DNA of 9,433 nucleotides from a bacterium HR23 (GCA_002923335.1 BEHZ01000060.1:1-9433), one strand, 5' to 3'. Positions 1-6,926 are shown, counted from the stretch's first letter. Numbers and translations are program-made. The notes: a model not told the origin generated them from the letters alone.

Positions 1-110
1 GGCCAGGGAAAGGCAGGTCCCGAGCACTTCCGCGGGTATGGGCTCTCTCCTGCGCATGACACCCTCACCCCCCTCTCGCGCCACCAGCCTACCACGCTCT
101 CTTTGTAAGA

Positions 111-995
111 TAAGCCCAGCCCTCCCCCGAGGGCCGGCCTCCTTCTTGCCCCTCCTGCTCTCACCCCGCCCTCCAGCGGTGGGGCAAAGCCCCCAAGCCC
201 CTCCAGGACCCCCAGATCCCCCAGGCCCACCGCAGACCTTCCGTTCTCCCCCGAGGAGGTCTCCTCCTGGACCCAGAGCCGCGGGACGATGGCCCTCTTT
301 GCCCTCCTCCCCCAGAGCGTCCTGCGGGATGGGCGGGCCCTGACGGAGGCGGTGCGCCGCCGCCTCCCCCAAAAGGCCCGGGTGTTGGGTGTGGACGGCT
401 TCGGGGTGCGGGTGCGGGGAAAGCCCCAGGGGGTCCTCCTCGGCGGGGAGAGGGGCCAGGGCCTCCCCCTGCTGGTGCTACAGGTGGAGGAGAAGGACCC
501 CAAAGCGGTGCAGTCCGCCCTCAGACCCCTCGTCCAGGCCCTCGGGGTGGAAGTCCTAGTCTCCGATGACCTGGGGGCCTCCCCGGCTGTGGCCGAGGAC
601 CTGGGCCTTTCCCACCAGGTGTGCTCCTTCTCCCTCCTGCGGTGGGCGGACAGGGCCCTCCGGCGCCTGCGGCTCCAGGTGCCCGAAGGGTGAGGGGCGT
701 GGTGGAGGCCGCCTGGGCCGAGGTCGGGCGCCGGCCCCCCGATGGGGGGAAGCGGCTCTTTGCCTTATACCGTCAGGTGGTGCAGGGGGTAGGGAAGAGG
801 GAGGGGGGCCCTTGTGGGAGTGGGCGAAGGTGTTGCTTCGGCTGTCGGAGGGGTGGAGCCGCTACAGCCTGGACCGGAGGCAGGAGGGGGACCCTCCACC
901 AACAGCCGGGGGGACTAGCCATTGGGCGGTTCCGGTGGCGGGCTTTGGGGATGCGAGGGGTCAGGACCTGGGCCGGGGTGGAGGGTGCGCCGTAG
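111..995 (+). pseudogene. Decayed DDE-type transposase (IS remnant)
   Basis: No single reading frame covers it, but consecutive pieces in different frames read like one transposase. Frame 3, about 114-230, gives CPSC followed by HPALQRWGKAPKPLQDP, an N-terminal zinc-ribbon whose second CxxC is lost. Frame 1, about 238-693, gives LPFSPEEVSSW, then LGVDGFGVRVRGKPQG (first catalytic Asp) and VEVLVSDDLGA (second Asp), and ends at a TGA. Frame 3, about 690-805, gives VVEAAWAEVGRRPPDGGKR then LFALYRQVV. Frame 2, about 806-890, gives LWEWAKVLLRLSEGWSRY then SLDRRQEGDP. Frame 1, 892-915, gives PSTNSRGD. Frame 3, 915-992, gives LAIGRFRWRALGMRGVRTWA. The usual TNNxTEQAIGR motif is split by a frameshift and its catalytic Glu is gone. 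At least four frame changes mean no active enzyme. The order and motifs are seen; the family assignment is from memory and I do not name an IS family. Bases 1-110 hold no gene that I can support. Confidence 0.75.
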
Positions 996-1039
996 GGGCC
1001 CACCAGTGGCCGGCGTGAGGGGTAGGCCCTGGGGGCTAG

Positions 1040-1059
1040 GGGGGAACTTCCCTTCCCCC
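1040..1059. other. Short inverted repeat downstream of the transposase remnant
   Basis: Arms GGGGGAA (1040-1046) and TTCCCCC (1053-1059) enclose a 6-base loop. There is no T-tract on either side (AAAATCG follows on the + strand), so it is not a convincing intrinsic terminator. It lies in the 154-base gap between the transposase remnant and the phosphatase gene and could be part of a decayed IS end. In DNA this rich in G and C runs it may also be chance. Confidence 0.3.
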
Positions 1060-1104
1060 AAAATCGCCCACCGCACAAGGGACAGCGCCTTCCCCGCCCG
1101 CTCC

Positions 1105-1133
1105 TGCGCAACGCCTTGGCTTTAGCGTATCAT
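1105..1133 (+). promoter_or_regulatory. Possible promoter of the HAD-purB-purC operon
   Basis: TATCAT (1128-1133) is a 4-5 of 6 match to a -10 box in the otherwise GC-rich gap before the operon. A weak -35 (TGCGCA, 1105-1110) sits 17 bases upstream. The 10-mer AGCGTATCAT (1124-1133) recurs exactly at 9038-9047, also just upstream of a + strand gene, which is the main reason for taking it seriously. The -35 match is poor, so this is tentative. Confidence 0.25.
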
Positions 1134-1149
1134 GGACGGTGGGGGAAGA

Positions 1150-1818
1150 ATGGGTTCCCAGCGCCCGGCCATCCTGGTGGACTTCGATGAAACGGCCGCC
1201 GAGCAGAATGTGGCCGAGTTGCTCCTCACCGCCTTCTGCCACGCCGACTGGCGCTCCCTGCGCGACGCCTTCCGCACCGGGCGTATTACCCTGCGGGACT
1301 ACCAGGAGCGGGCCTTCGCCGGCGTCTCCGCCTCGCCGGAGTGTATGGCCCGCTATGTGCAGGAGCACGCCTCCCTGCGCCCCGGCTTTGTGGACCTGGC
1401 CCACTTCTGTCGGGCGCAGGGCGTCCCCCTGGCCATCGTTACCAACGGCCTGGAGTTCTATGTCCACGCCCTCCTGGAGCGCTACGGTCTTCTGCCTCTG
1501 GTAGAGGTGTATGGGGTCCAGGCCCGCTTCACCCCCTACGGTCCGGTTTATACCTACCCCTGGGCTACCCCTTACTGCTGGGAGTGGGGCAACTGCAAGT
1601 GCCGGGTGCTGGACCACTTCCGAGGCCGGGGCTACCACATTATCTATGTGGGGGATAGCCAGAACTCCGACCTCTGCCCGGCGTCCCGCAGCGACCTCCT
1701 CTTCGCCCACCGCTCCCTCCTGGACTACTGTCGGAAGGCCGGCATCCCCGCCCATCCCCTGGGGGATTTCACCGATGTGCTCAAGGTGTTGACGGCGCAG
1801 GAGGCCCCTCGTGCTTGA
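1150..1818 (+). CDS. HAD-superfamily phosphatase, phosphoserine phosphatase/MtnX-like
   Basis: A soluble phosphohydrolase of about 222 aa, a normal size for subclass IB HAD phosphatases. The motifs are in order: ILVDFDET (motif I, DxDxT; nucleophile Asp11, acid/base Asp13), AIVTNGLEFY (motif II, Thr98 where Ser is also common), Lys150 in the cysteine-rich CWEWGNCKCR stretch (motif III), and IIYVGDSQNSD (motif IV, Asp169/Asp174). The helical cap lies between motifs I and II. The best family resemblance, from memory, is to phosphoserine phosphatases and the methionine-salvage phosphatase MtnX; the substrate cannot be read from the sequence. I chose the ATG at 1150 because GGTGGGGGA lies just upstream; the in-frame ATG at 1132 (228 aa) has no ribosome binding site. 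The 3' end overlaps purB by 8 bases, which implies translational coupling and perhaps a role in nucleotide metabolism (inference). Confidence 0.85.
   Translation: MGSQRPAILVDFDETAAEQNVAELLLTAFCHADWRSLRDAFRTGRITLRDYQERAFAGVSASPECMARYVQEHASLRPGFVDLAHFCRAQGVPLAIVTNGLEFYVHALLERYGLLPLVEVYGVQARFTPYGPVYTYPWATPYCWEWGNCKCRVLDHFRGRGYHIIYVGDSQNSDLCPASRSDLLFAHRSLLDYCRKAGIPAHPLGDFTDVLKVLTAQEAPRA
1799..1804 (+). promoter_or_regulatory. Ribosome binding site fixing the purB GTG start
   Basis: AGGAGG lies 6 bases before the GTG at 1811, inside the last codons of the phosphatase gene. It supports GTG as the true purB start despite the 8-base overlap with the upstream stop codon (TGA, 1816-1818). Confidence 0.75.
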
Positions 1819-3103
1819 ACGCTACACCCGCCCCGTTATGAAACGCCTCTGGTCTGAGGAGCACAAGTATGACCTGTGGCTGAAGGTGGAGATCGCCGTC
1901 TGCGAGGCGTGGGCCGAGGAGGGGGTTATCCCTCCCGAGGATATGGAGAAACTGCGCCACGCCCGCTACAACCTGGCCCGTCTCAACGAGATCTTCCAGC
2001 GCACCCGGCACGATGTTACTGCCTTCCTGCGCTCGGTAACGGAGAGCCTGGGGCCGGAGGGGCGCTGGCTCCACCTGGGCCTCACCTCCAACGATGTGAT
2101 AGACACCGCCCAGGCCCTCCAACTGGTGGAGGCGTGCCAGGTTTTAGACGCCGACCTTTCGGCTCTGGAGGAGACGCTAAAGGCCCGTGCCCTGGAGTTC
2201 AAGGATACCCTTATGATGGGGCGCACCCACGGGGTGCACGCCGAGCCTATAACCTTCGGCCTAAAACTGGCCTCCTGGTGGGATGAGGTGCGCCGACAGC
2301 GCCAGCGCCTGGCTCAGGCCCGGGAGGAGGTAGCGGTGGGGAAGATAGCAGGGGCGGTGGGCACCCACGCTACGGTGCCCCCCTCCGTTGAGGAGCGGGT
2401 GTGCCGTCGGCTGGGCTTGCGCCCCGAGCCCTTCGCCAGCCAGGTGGTGCACCGGGACCGCCACGCCCGCCTCCTCACTACATTGGCCCTTATCGGGGCG
2501 TCTATGGAGAAGTTCGCCACGGAGATCCGCCACCTCCAGCGCACCGAAGTGCGAGAGGTAGAGGAACCCTTCGCCGAGGGGCAGACCGGCTCCTCGGCCA
2601 TGCCCCATAAGCGCAACCCCGAACTGTCGGAGCGGGTCTGCGGCATCGCCCGTCTTTTGCGGGGGTATGCGGTGAGCGCCCTGGAGAACATCGCGCTCTG
2701 GCACGAACGGGACATCTCCAACTCCTCGGTGGAGCGCATTATCCTCCCGGAGGCCACCACCTACCTGGACTACGCTATAGACCTGTTCACTTTCATCGTG
2801 AAGGGCATGCGGGTCTTCCCCCAGCGGATGCGGGAGAACCTGGAACTCACCCGTGGGCTGGTCTTCTCCCAGCGGGTGATGCTGGCCCTGGTGGAGAAGG
2901 GGATGCGTCGGGAGGAGGCCTATGAGGTCGTCCAGCGCCACGCCATGCGGTGCTGGGACGAGGGGTTGGACTTCCGCGCCCTGGTGCGGGAGGACCCCCG
3001 GGTGCAGGCCCTCCTCACGCCACAGGAACTGGACGGCCTGTTTGACTACCGCTACTATATACGGCATGTAGGCGATGCCTTCCGGCGGGCGGGTCTGGAG
3101 TAA
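1811..3103 (+). CDS. purB: Adenylosuccinate lyase PurB
   Basis: Cytosolic enzyme of purine synthesis. It removes fumarate from SAICAR to give AICAR and from adenylosuccinate to give AMP; the family is homotetrameric. At 430 aa it is the usual bacterial length. Fumarase/aspartase superfamily marks are present in order: TRHDV (His68), GLTSNDVIDTAQ (residues 90-101), GRTHGVHAEPITFG (137-150, with His140 as a catalytic base/acid position), and the signature GSSAMPHKRNPE (260-271) with the flexible-loop serine and Lys267/Asn269. The mostly helical remainder and the C-terminal lobe (about 350-430) follow. The GTG start is set by AGGAGG 6 bases upstream. It overlaps the phosphatase gene by 8 bases and is followed after 12 bases by purC, whose product SAICAR is its substrate, so the operon order fits the pathway. 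Alternative lyases of the superfamily (argininosuccinate lyase, fumarase) fit less well because of the MPHKRNP context and the purC neighbour. Confidence 0.97.
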   Translation: MLERYTRPVMKRLWSEEHKYDLWLKVEIAVCEAWAEEGVIPPEDMEKLRHARYNLARLNEIFQRTRHDVTAFLRSVTESLGPEGRWLHLGLTSNDVIDTAQALQLVEACQVLDADLSALEETLKARALEFKDTLMMGRTHGVHAEPITFGLKLASWWDEVRRQRQRLAQAREEVAVGKIAGAVGTHATVPPSVEERVCRRLGLRPEPFASQVVHRDRHARLLTTLALIGASMEKFATEIRHLQRTEVREVEEPFAEGQTGSSAMPHKRNPELSERVCGIARLLRGYAVSALENIALWHERDISNSSVERIILPEATTYLDYAIDLFTFIVKGMRVFPQRMRENLELTRGLVFSQRVMLALVEKGMRREEAYEVVQRHAMRCWDEGLDFRALVREDPRVQALLTPQELDGLFDYRYYIRHVGDAFRRAGLE

Positions 3104-3115
3104 GGAGGCAACCCC

Positions 3116-4015
3116 GTGACCACCACTCTTTGGCAGACGGACCTCCCCAACCTCCTCTATCGGGGCAAGGTGCGGGACACCTACGACCTGGGCAGGGGTA
3201 TCCTGCTCATGGTGGCCACGGACCGCATCTCCGCCTTTGATGTGGTCCTTCCCACCCCTATCCCCGAAAAGGGCGTGGTGCTGGCGAAACTGTCGGCCTT
3301 CTGGTTCCGCCAAACCGCCCACCTCTTCCCCAACCACTTCCTGGCCATGGCCGATGAGCCGGAGGCCCAGCGCATTGCCCCCCAGGTGGTGCCCACCCTC
3401 CCCCCCGAGATCCGCCGACGGGCCATGCTGGTGCGGAGGGCGAAGCGCATTGATGTGGAGGCGGTGGTGCGGGGGTATCTGGCGGGCTCCGCCTGGGCCG
3501 AATACCGCTCCCAGGGCACCGTCCACGGCCAGCCTTTGCCCCCCGGCCTGCGGGAGGGGGAGCGCCTTCCGGAACCCCTCTTCACCCCCACTACCAAGGC
3601 CACCACCGGCCATGACCAGCCCCTCTCCTTCACCCAGGTGGTGGATATGGTGGGACGTTCCCTGGCGGAGCGCATTCGTGACGCCACCCTGAAGGTCTAC
3701 TCCTACGCCCACGACCGGGCCTTGCAGAAGGGCATTATCATCGCCGACACCAAGATGGAGTTTGGACTGGTAGACGGGCAACTTATCCTCATTGACGAAC
3801 TCCTGACCCCCGATTCCAGCCGTTTCTGGGATGCCCAGGGCTACCAGCCGGGGCGGAGCCTGCCCAACTTTGACAAGCAGTTTGTGCGGGACTGGCTGAC
3901 CCAGTCGGGCTGGAACCGGGAGCCTCCGGCGCCCCCCCTGCCCCCGGATGTGGTGGAGAAGACCCGCCAGCGCTATATAGACGCCTATCGTCGCCTCACC
4001 GGCGAGCCCTGGTAG
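3116..4015 (+). CDS. purC: Phosphoribosylaminoimidazole-succinocarboxamide (SAICAR) synthase PurC
   Basis: Cytosolic ATP-dependent ligase that joins aspartate to CAIR to make SAICAR in IMP synthesis. It has 299 aa, in the long (eukaryote-like/actinobacterial) size class rather than the roughly 240 aa Bacillus form. Motifs seen: YRGKVRDTYDL (15-25, nucleotide-binding start), ATDRISAFDVVLP (34-46), VRGYLAGSAWAEY (118-130), LPEPLFTPTTKATTGHD (151-167), IIADTKMEFG (208-217) and IDELLTPDSSRFW (226-238). In the loop after GHD the frequent family sequence DENIS is here DQPLS. The GTG start at 3116 follows a full AAGGAGG (3102-3108) that overlaps the purB stop, spacing 7. It sits in the purB operon 12 bases after purB, with the DUF3105 gene 9 bases downstream. 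PurC supplies the substrate of PurB. Confidence 0.97.
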   Translation: MTTTLWQTDLPNLLYRGKVRDTYDLGRGILLMVATDRISAFDVVLPTPIPEKGVVLAKLSAFWFRQTAHLFPNHFLAMADEPEAQRIAPQVVPTLPPEIRRRAMLVRRAKRIDVEAVVRGYLAGSAWAEYRSQGTVHGQPLPPGLREGERLPEPLFTPTTKATTGHDQPLSFTQVVDMVGRSLAERIRDATLKVYSYAHDRALQKGIIIADTKMEFGLVDGQLILIDELLTPDSSRFWDAQGYQPGRSLPNFDKQFVRDWLTQSGWNREPPAPPLPPDVVEKTRQRYIDAYRRLTGEPW

Positions 4016-4024
4016 AAGGAGAAG

Positions 4025-4768
4025 ATGCCCTTCTGGAGACGCCCTGAGCCCCAACCCCCTGCCTCCACCCGTCGCCAGGGGAAGCGGATGGAGCGGGCCC
4101 GGCGGAAGGCCCAGCGGCGCTTCCGGCGTCGGCTGATGCGATGGGGGTTTGCAGCGGGGGCCTTTGTGGTGGGGCTGGCGGTGGTGGTCTCCCTGCTCCT
4201 CACCTCCCTGCCCCGCTCCCGTGCTCCCGCCGCGACCCCGGGGCAGACGCCCCTCCCCGGCCCCACACCCACTCCTCCACCCATCCTCACCCCGGTAGCC
4301 ACCACCACCGCCCCCAGCGAGTTGCGCCGCCCCCCTTCCCAGGGGGCAGCGCACATCAACCCGGAAGACCCCCACCCCCCTTACAACACCACGCCTCCTA
4401 CCTCGGGATGGCACTGGCCCTACGCCGATTCCTGGGGTATCAAGACCACCCCCCGTGAGGATGAACTGCTGGTCCACAACCTGGAACACGGGGGCGTCAT
4501 CGCCTCTTACGACCGGGAACTGCTGACGCCGGAGCAGGTCAAGGCCCTGGAGGACATATTCCGTAGGCAGAGGGAGTTTCCCTGTTACCTCATCGTAACG
4601 CCCTATCCTCGCCCCATCGTGGATCAGCAGACGGGCCTGCGCTACCCCCTGGCCCTCACTGCCTGGACCGCCATTCAATACCTGGCCAATGTAGACGAGG
4701 AGGCCATTCAGAAGTTCATTGACCAGTTCCGCAACCGGGGGCCGGAGCGGGTAGCATGCACACCCTAG
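4025..4768 (+). CDS. Membrane-anchored DUF3105-family protein
   Basis: 247 aa. A strongly basic cytoplasmic N-terminus (1-40, many Arg/Lys) is followed by one transmembrane helix (about 41-62), then a Pro/Thr-rich linker (about 64-97, repeated TPxP) and an extracytoplasmic domain (about 105-247). By the positive-inside rule the C-terminal domain is outside the membrane. The domain carries the pattern I associate with DUF3105: His110, PPYN (118-121), PPTSGWHW (124-131), a WGI segment, then LLVHNLEHGGVI (148-159). The conserved His and Glu/Asn positions suggest metal binding, but the function of the family is unknown to me. Start ATG at 4025 has AGAAGGAGA upstream and lies 9 bases after purC, so it is probably cotranscribed with the purine genes. 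The product gives no obvious metabolic link to them. A TM-anchored rather than cleaved N-terminus is more likely, as no cysteine lipobox or clear AxA site is seen. Confidence 0.8.
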   Translation: MPFWRRPEPQPPASTRRQGKRMERARRKAQRRFRRRLMRWGFAAGAFVVGLAVVVSLLLTSLPRSRAPAATPGQTPLPGPTPTPPPILTPVATTTAPSELRRPPSQGAAHINPEDPHPPYNTTPPTSGWHWPYADSWGIKTTPREDELLVHNLEHGGVIASYDRELLTPEQVKALEDIFRRQREFPCYLIVTPYPRPIVDQQTGLRYPLALTAWTAIQYLANVDEEAIQKFIDQFRNRGPERVACTP

Positions 4769-4823
4769 TTGGGGGATGGGATACACTGGACAGTGGGAGG
4801 CCCATACTGCTGCGGAGGGAGAG

Positions 4824-5402
4824 ATGCCCATCTACCGCCTCGCCCGCTACCCCCGGGAGGTAACCCTTCGGGACGGCAGTCGTGTTATCCTGCGCCCTAT
4901 GACGCCCAGCGATGGCCCCGCCCTCCTGGAGTTCTTCCGGCGTATCCCCGAGGAGGACCGTTACTATCTGAAAGAGGATGTAACGAGCCCGAAGGTGATT
5001 GAGCGCTGGTGCCAGGAGTTGGACTACGACCGTGCCCTTCCTCTCCTGGCGGTGGTAAACGGGCGCATTGTGGCGGACGCCACCCTGCACCGCCGACGGG
5101 CCGGGGCGCGCCGTCATGTGGCGGAGATCCGCCTGGTGGTGGACCCCGATTACCGCCAGCGCGGGCTGGGCACCATCCTGATCCAGGAACTGTGCGCCAT
5201 TGCCCACGACGCCGGCCTGGAGCGCATTACCTATGAGGCAGCCGCGGGCGCCCAAGACCTGGCCATTCAGACCGCCGAGCGCCTGGGGTTCGTGCGGGCG
5301 GCTGTCCTCCCAGGCTATATCAGGGACAGGGAGGGCAAGCCCTACGACCTGGTTATCCTCGACCTGCCCCTGGGCAAGTGGTATGAGTGGTGGCAGTTCT
5401 AA
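4824..5402 (+). CDS. GNAT-family N-acetyltransferase
   Basis: 192 aa single-domain cytosolic acyltransferase using acyl-CoA. The acetyl-CoA pyrophosphate loop is visible as DPDYRQRGLGTILIQEL (108-124), matching the Q/RxxGxG/A motif after the beta-strand AEIRLVV. The preceding strand LLAVVNGRIVADATL (74-88) and the C-terminal AERLGFVR (151-158) are also typical. The acceptor is unknown; the family includes protein lysine and small-molecule acetylases. I chose the ATG at 4824 because GGAGGGA (4814-4820) sits 5 bases before it and homology-like sequence begins there. An ATG at 4776 would add 16 unconvincing residues. It is 55 bases after the DUF3105 gene and 73 bases before a universal stress protein gene. 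GNAT and universal-stress genes often adjoin or are fused in other genomes, so a shared role is plausible (inference). Confidence 0.85.
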   Translation: MPIYRLARYPREVTLRDGSRVILRPMTPSDGPALLEFFRRIPEEDRYYLKEDVTSPKVIERWCQELDYDRALPLLAVVNGRIVADATLHRRRAGARRHVAEIRLVVDPDYRQRGLGTILIQELCAIAHDAGLERITYEAAAGAQDLAIQTAERLGFVRAAVLPGYIRDREGKPYDLVILDLPLGKWYEWWQF

Positions 5403-5475
5403 CGGGTGGCGCCCTTTCCCAAAAGACCCTGCACCGCCGTTTTCCCTGCCGAGATAGTGAAGGACGGGAGGACAG

Positions 5476-5937
5476 ATGCCTCTTCTCCGGAGCGTGCGCT
5501 ACCAGCATATCCTGGTGCCCCTGGATGGAAGCGAGGTGGCCGCCCAGGCCATTCCCCACGCCGTTGCCCTGGCGAAAGCCTTCCAGGCCGAGATCACCCT
5601 CTTCCATGTGGTGCCCCGGGAGGGCATCCCCAGCAGACCCCTCACCCAGAAGGAGCGGGAGGCCTTCGCCCAGATAGACGCCTATCTGCAGAAGATCAAG
5701 GCGGAACTGGAAGGGGAGGGGATAGAGACCCACTGGGCGGTTACCGCCGGGGAGCCGGCCGCCGAAATCGTCCGCTACGCTTATACCCACAATGTGGATG
5801 CGGTGGTCATGTCCACCCACGGGAAGGGCGGGGCCTTCCAGCGCCTGTATGGGAGCGTGGCGGATGCGGTGCTCTCCCGCCTCACTATACCGGTGGTGCT
5901 CATCCGCCCCAAAGAGGCTCTGCGGGCAGGGGTTTAG
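5476..5937 (+). CDS. Universal stress protein, UspA family
   Basis: 153 aa, one UspA domain of standard length. It opens with the core strand HILVPLDGSE (11-20) and the helix AIPHAVALAKAF. An acidic/basic helix (57-81) follows, then AGEPAAEIVRYA (91-102), DAVVMSTHGKGG (108-119) and YGSVADAVL (125-133), ending in PVVLIRP. The THGKGG...GS region is the ATP-binding loop (GxxG...GS), so this is likely a nucleotide-binding UspA type. Proteins of this family are dimeric and cytosolic and are linked to stress survival; the exact activity is not known here. The ATG at 5476 has GGGAGG (5466-5471) upstream. It is the last gene of the + strand run. Its stop codon (TAG, 5935-5937) overlaps the stop of pyrD on the other strand, and no terminator hairpin separates the two. 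Confidence 0.92.
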   Translation: MPLLRSVRYQHILVPLDGSEVAAQAIPHAVALAKAFQAEITLFHVVPREGIPSRPLTQKEREAFAQIDAYLQKIKAELEGEGIETHWAVTAGEPAAEIVRYAYTHNVDAVVMSTHGKGGAFQRLYGSVADAVLSRLTIPVVLIRPKEALRAGV

Positions 5938-6896
5938 GGCTTCGGTGGAGCGGGCGTCCCCCTCTTCCGTGGGTGGGCGGTGCCCACGGCGTCCCTTGCC
6001 GAGGGGAAGCGGTAGCGGCGTAACGCCCGGCGCAACTCCCCCAGGATGCGCTGGGGGGCGGTGGGGTCCACAAGAGCCGAGGTGGCTACCCCTACGGCGG
6101 TGGCTCCCGCCATGAGGTATTCCAAGGCGTCTTCCCCACTGGCCACGCCTCCGATGCCGATGATGGGGATGTCCACTGCGCCGTAAACCTGGAAGACCAT
6201 AGCCAGCGCCACAGGCTTCAAGGCGGGGCCGGAGACGCCCCCTGTTCCGCCCCCCAGGAAAGGGCGTCGCGCTTTCAGGTCTATCGCCAAGCCCACCAGG
6301 GTGTTGGTGAGGGCCAGGGCGTCGGCTCCGGCGTGTTGGGCGGAACGGGCGATGGGGACGATATCTCCCACCTGGGGGGAGAGTTTCACGATGACGGGGA
6401 GGGAGGTGGCGGATTTCACCAGGCGGGTTACCAGGGCGGTGGCTTCGGCGCTCTGGGCGAAGGCCAGGCCCCCCTCCACATTGGGACAGGAGAGGTTCAG
6501 TTCCAGGGCGCTGATCCCCTTCACTCCTTCGGCACGGCGGGCCAGGAGGGCGAACTCCTCGGCCCGCTCCCCGGCGATGCTCAGGATGACGGGAATGGGC
6601 CAGGTGGCCCATTGGGGGGCGTAGCGCTCCAGGACGGCGTCTATTCCGGGGTTCTCCAGGCCGATGGAGTTGAGCATCCAGCCGTGCCCGTGGACGATGC
6701 GGGGGGTGGGGTTGCCCCCCCGGGGGCGGAGGGTGGTGGTCTTCACCACAACCGCCCCCAGACCGTGCAGACGCACCGTGGAGGGCAGGCCGGCGCCGTA
6801 TCCGTCGCTCCCGAAGGTGCCCGATGCCCACACAAGGGGGCTGCGCATGCGCAGCCCCCGGGGATGGCCGGGTGCAAGGTCAACGGAGAGGTCCAT
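5934..6896 (-). CDS. pyrD: Dihydroorotate dehydrogenase, catalytic subunit (class 1B-like)
   Basis: FMN enzyme of UMP synthesis, dihydroorotate to orotate. 320 aa. Family marks from the N-terminus: LVWASGTFG (21-29), AVVVKTTTLRPRGGNPTPR (48-66, FMN-contacting Lys52), MLNSIGLENPG (74-84), LELNLSCPNV (131-140) with the catalytic Cys137 of class 1 enzymes, PVIVKLSP (167-174), LTNT (197-200), GGGTGGVSGPALKPVAL (215-231) and IIGIGGV (245-251) for the phosphate site. Cysteine as base, no membrane helix and the SGPA(L)KP segment point to the cytosolic class 1B type, which normally partners with PyrK; no pyrK is in the window. I chose the ATG at 6896: AGGGG lies 6 bases upstream and MDLSVDLAPG is a normal start. 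The last 25 residues (RYRFPS to PPKP) are a basic/proline extension. It follows ftsZ by 101 bases and ends tail-to-tail over the universal stress gene. Confidence 0.93.
   Translation of the reverse strand: MDLSVDLAPGHPRGLRMRSPLVWASGTFGSDGYGAGLPSTVRLHGLGAVVVKTTTLRPRGGNPTPRIVHGHGWMLNSIGLENPGIDAVLERYAPQWATWPIPVILSIAGERAEEFALLARRAEGVKGISALELNLSCPNVEGGLAFAQSAEATALVTRLVKSATSLPVIVKLSPQVGDIVPIARSAQHAGADALALTNTLVGLAIDLKARRPFLGGGTGGVSGPALKPVALAMVFQVYGAVDIPIIGIGGVASGEDALEYLMAGATAVGVATSALVDPTAPQRILGELRRALRRYRFPSARDAVGTAHPRKRGTPAPPKP
6836..6859. repeat. Perfect 24-bp palindrome inside the pyrD 5' coding region
   Basis: The half-site GGGGGCTGCGCA (6836-6847) is followed without spacer by its exact reverse complement (6848-6859). 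It spans codons about 13-20 of pyrD (RGLRMRSPL), about 37 bases after the start codon, with an in-frame ATG at its centre. In mRNA it could form a strong hairpin with a 4-base loop. A protein-binding operator is an alternative. The palindrome is seen directly; any role is inferred. Confidence 0.6.
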
Positions 6897-6904
6897 AGCA
6901 ATCC

Positions 6905-6926
6905 CCTGGGGGTATTGTGCCCCAGG
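6905..6926 (-). promoter_or_regulatory. Hairpin overlapping the pyrD ribosome binding site
   Basis: On the - strand, CCTGGGG (6926-6920), an 8-base AT-richer loop and CCCCAGG (6911-6905) form a perfect 7-bp stem. The 3' arm includes the first bases of the pyrD Shine-Dalgarno AGGGG (6907-6903), so folding would hinder ribosome access. A further CCCCAGG copy (6977-6971, - strand) in the hairpin after ftsZ could compete for the same CCTGGGG. Confidence 0.4.

Noticed and set aside
1..110. Left terminal inverted repeat of the decayed IS
   Set aside because: Comparing 1-110 with the reverse complement of 996-1131 by eye gave no convincing match, only short GC-rich similarities.
38..343. A 101-codon + strand frame at the window start
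   Set aside because: Proline/serine-rich low complexity and no domain. The zinc-ribbon reading (CPSC...) is in another frame, so this is a shadow of the transposase remnant.
1036..1755. A 239-codon - strand frame opposite the HAD phosphatase
   Set aside because: The + strand frame has all four HAD motifs; the antisense frame has no start signal or family resemblance.
2261..4831. An 856-codon open frame on the - strand opposite purB, purC and the DUF3105 gene
   Set aside because: The + strand frames carry clear family motifs and well-placed ribosome binding sites. The antisense product is Gly/Pro/His/Arg-rich low-complexity sequence with no recognisable domain. Long antisense frames are expected in GC-rich coding DNA where stop codons are rare.
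5353..6831. A 492-codon - strand frame overlapping pyrD in another frame and running across the universal stress and GNAT genes
   Set aside because: Arg/Pro/Gly-rich shadow of pyrD; all family motifs lie in the pyrD frame.
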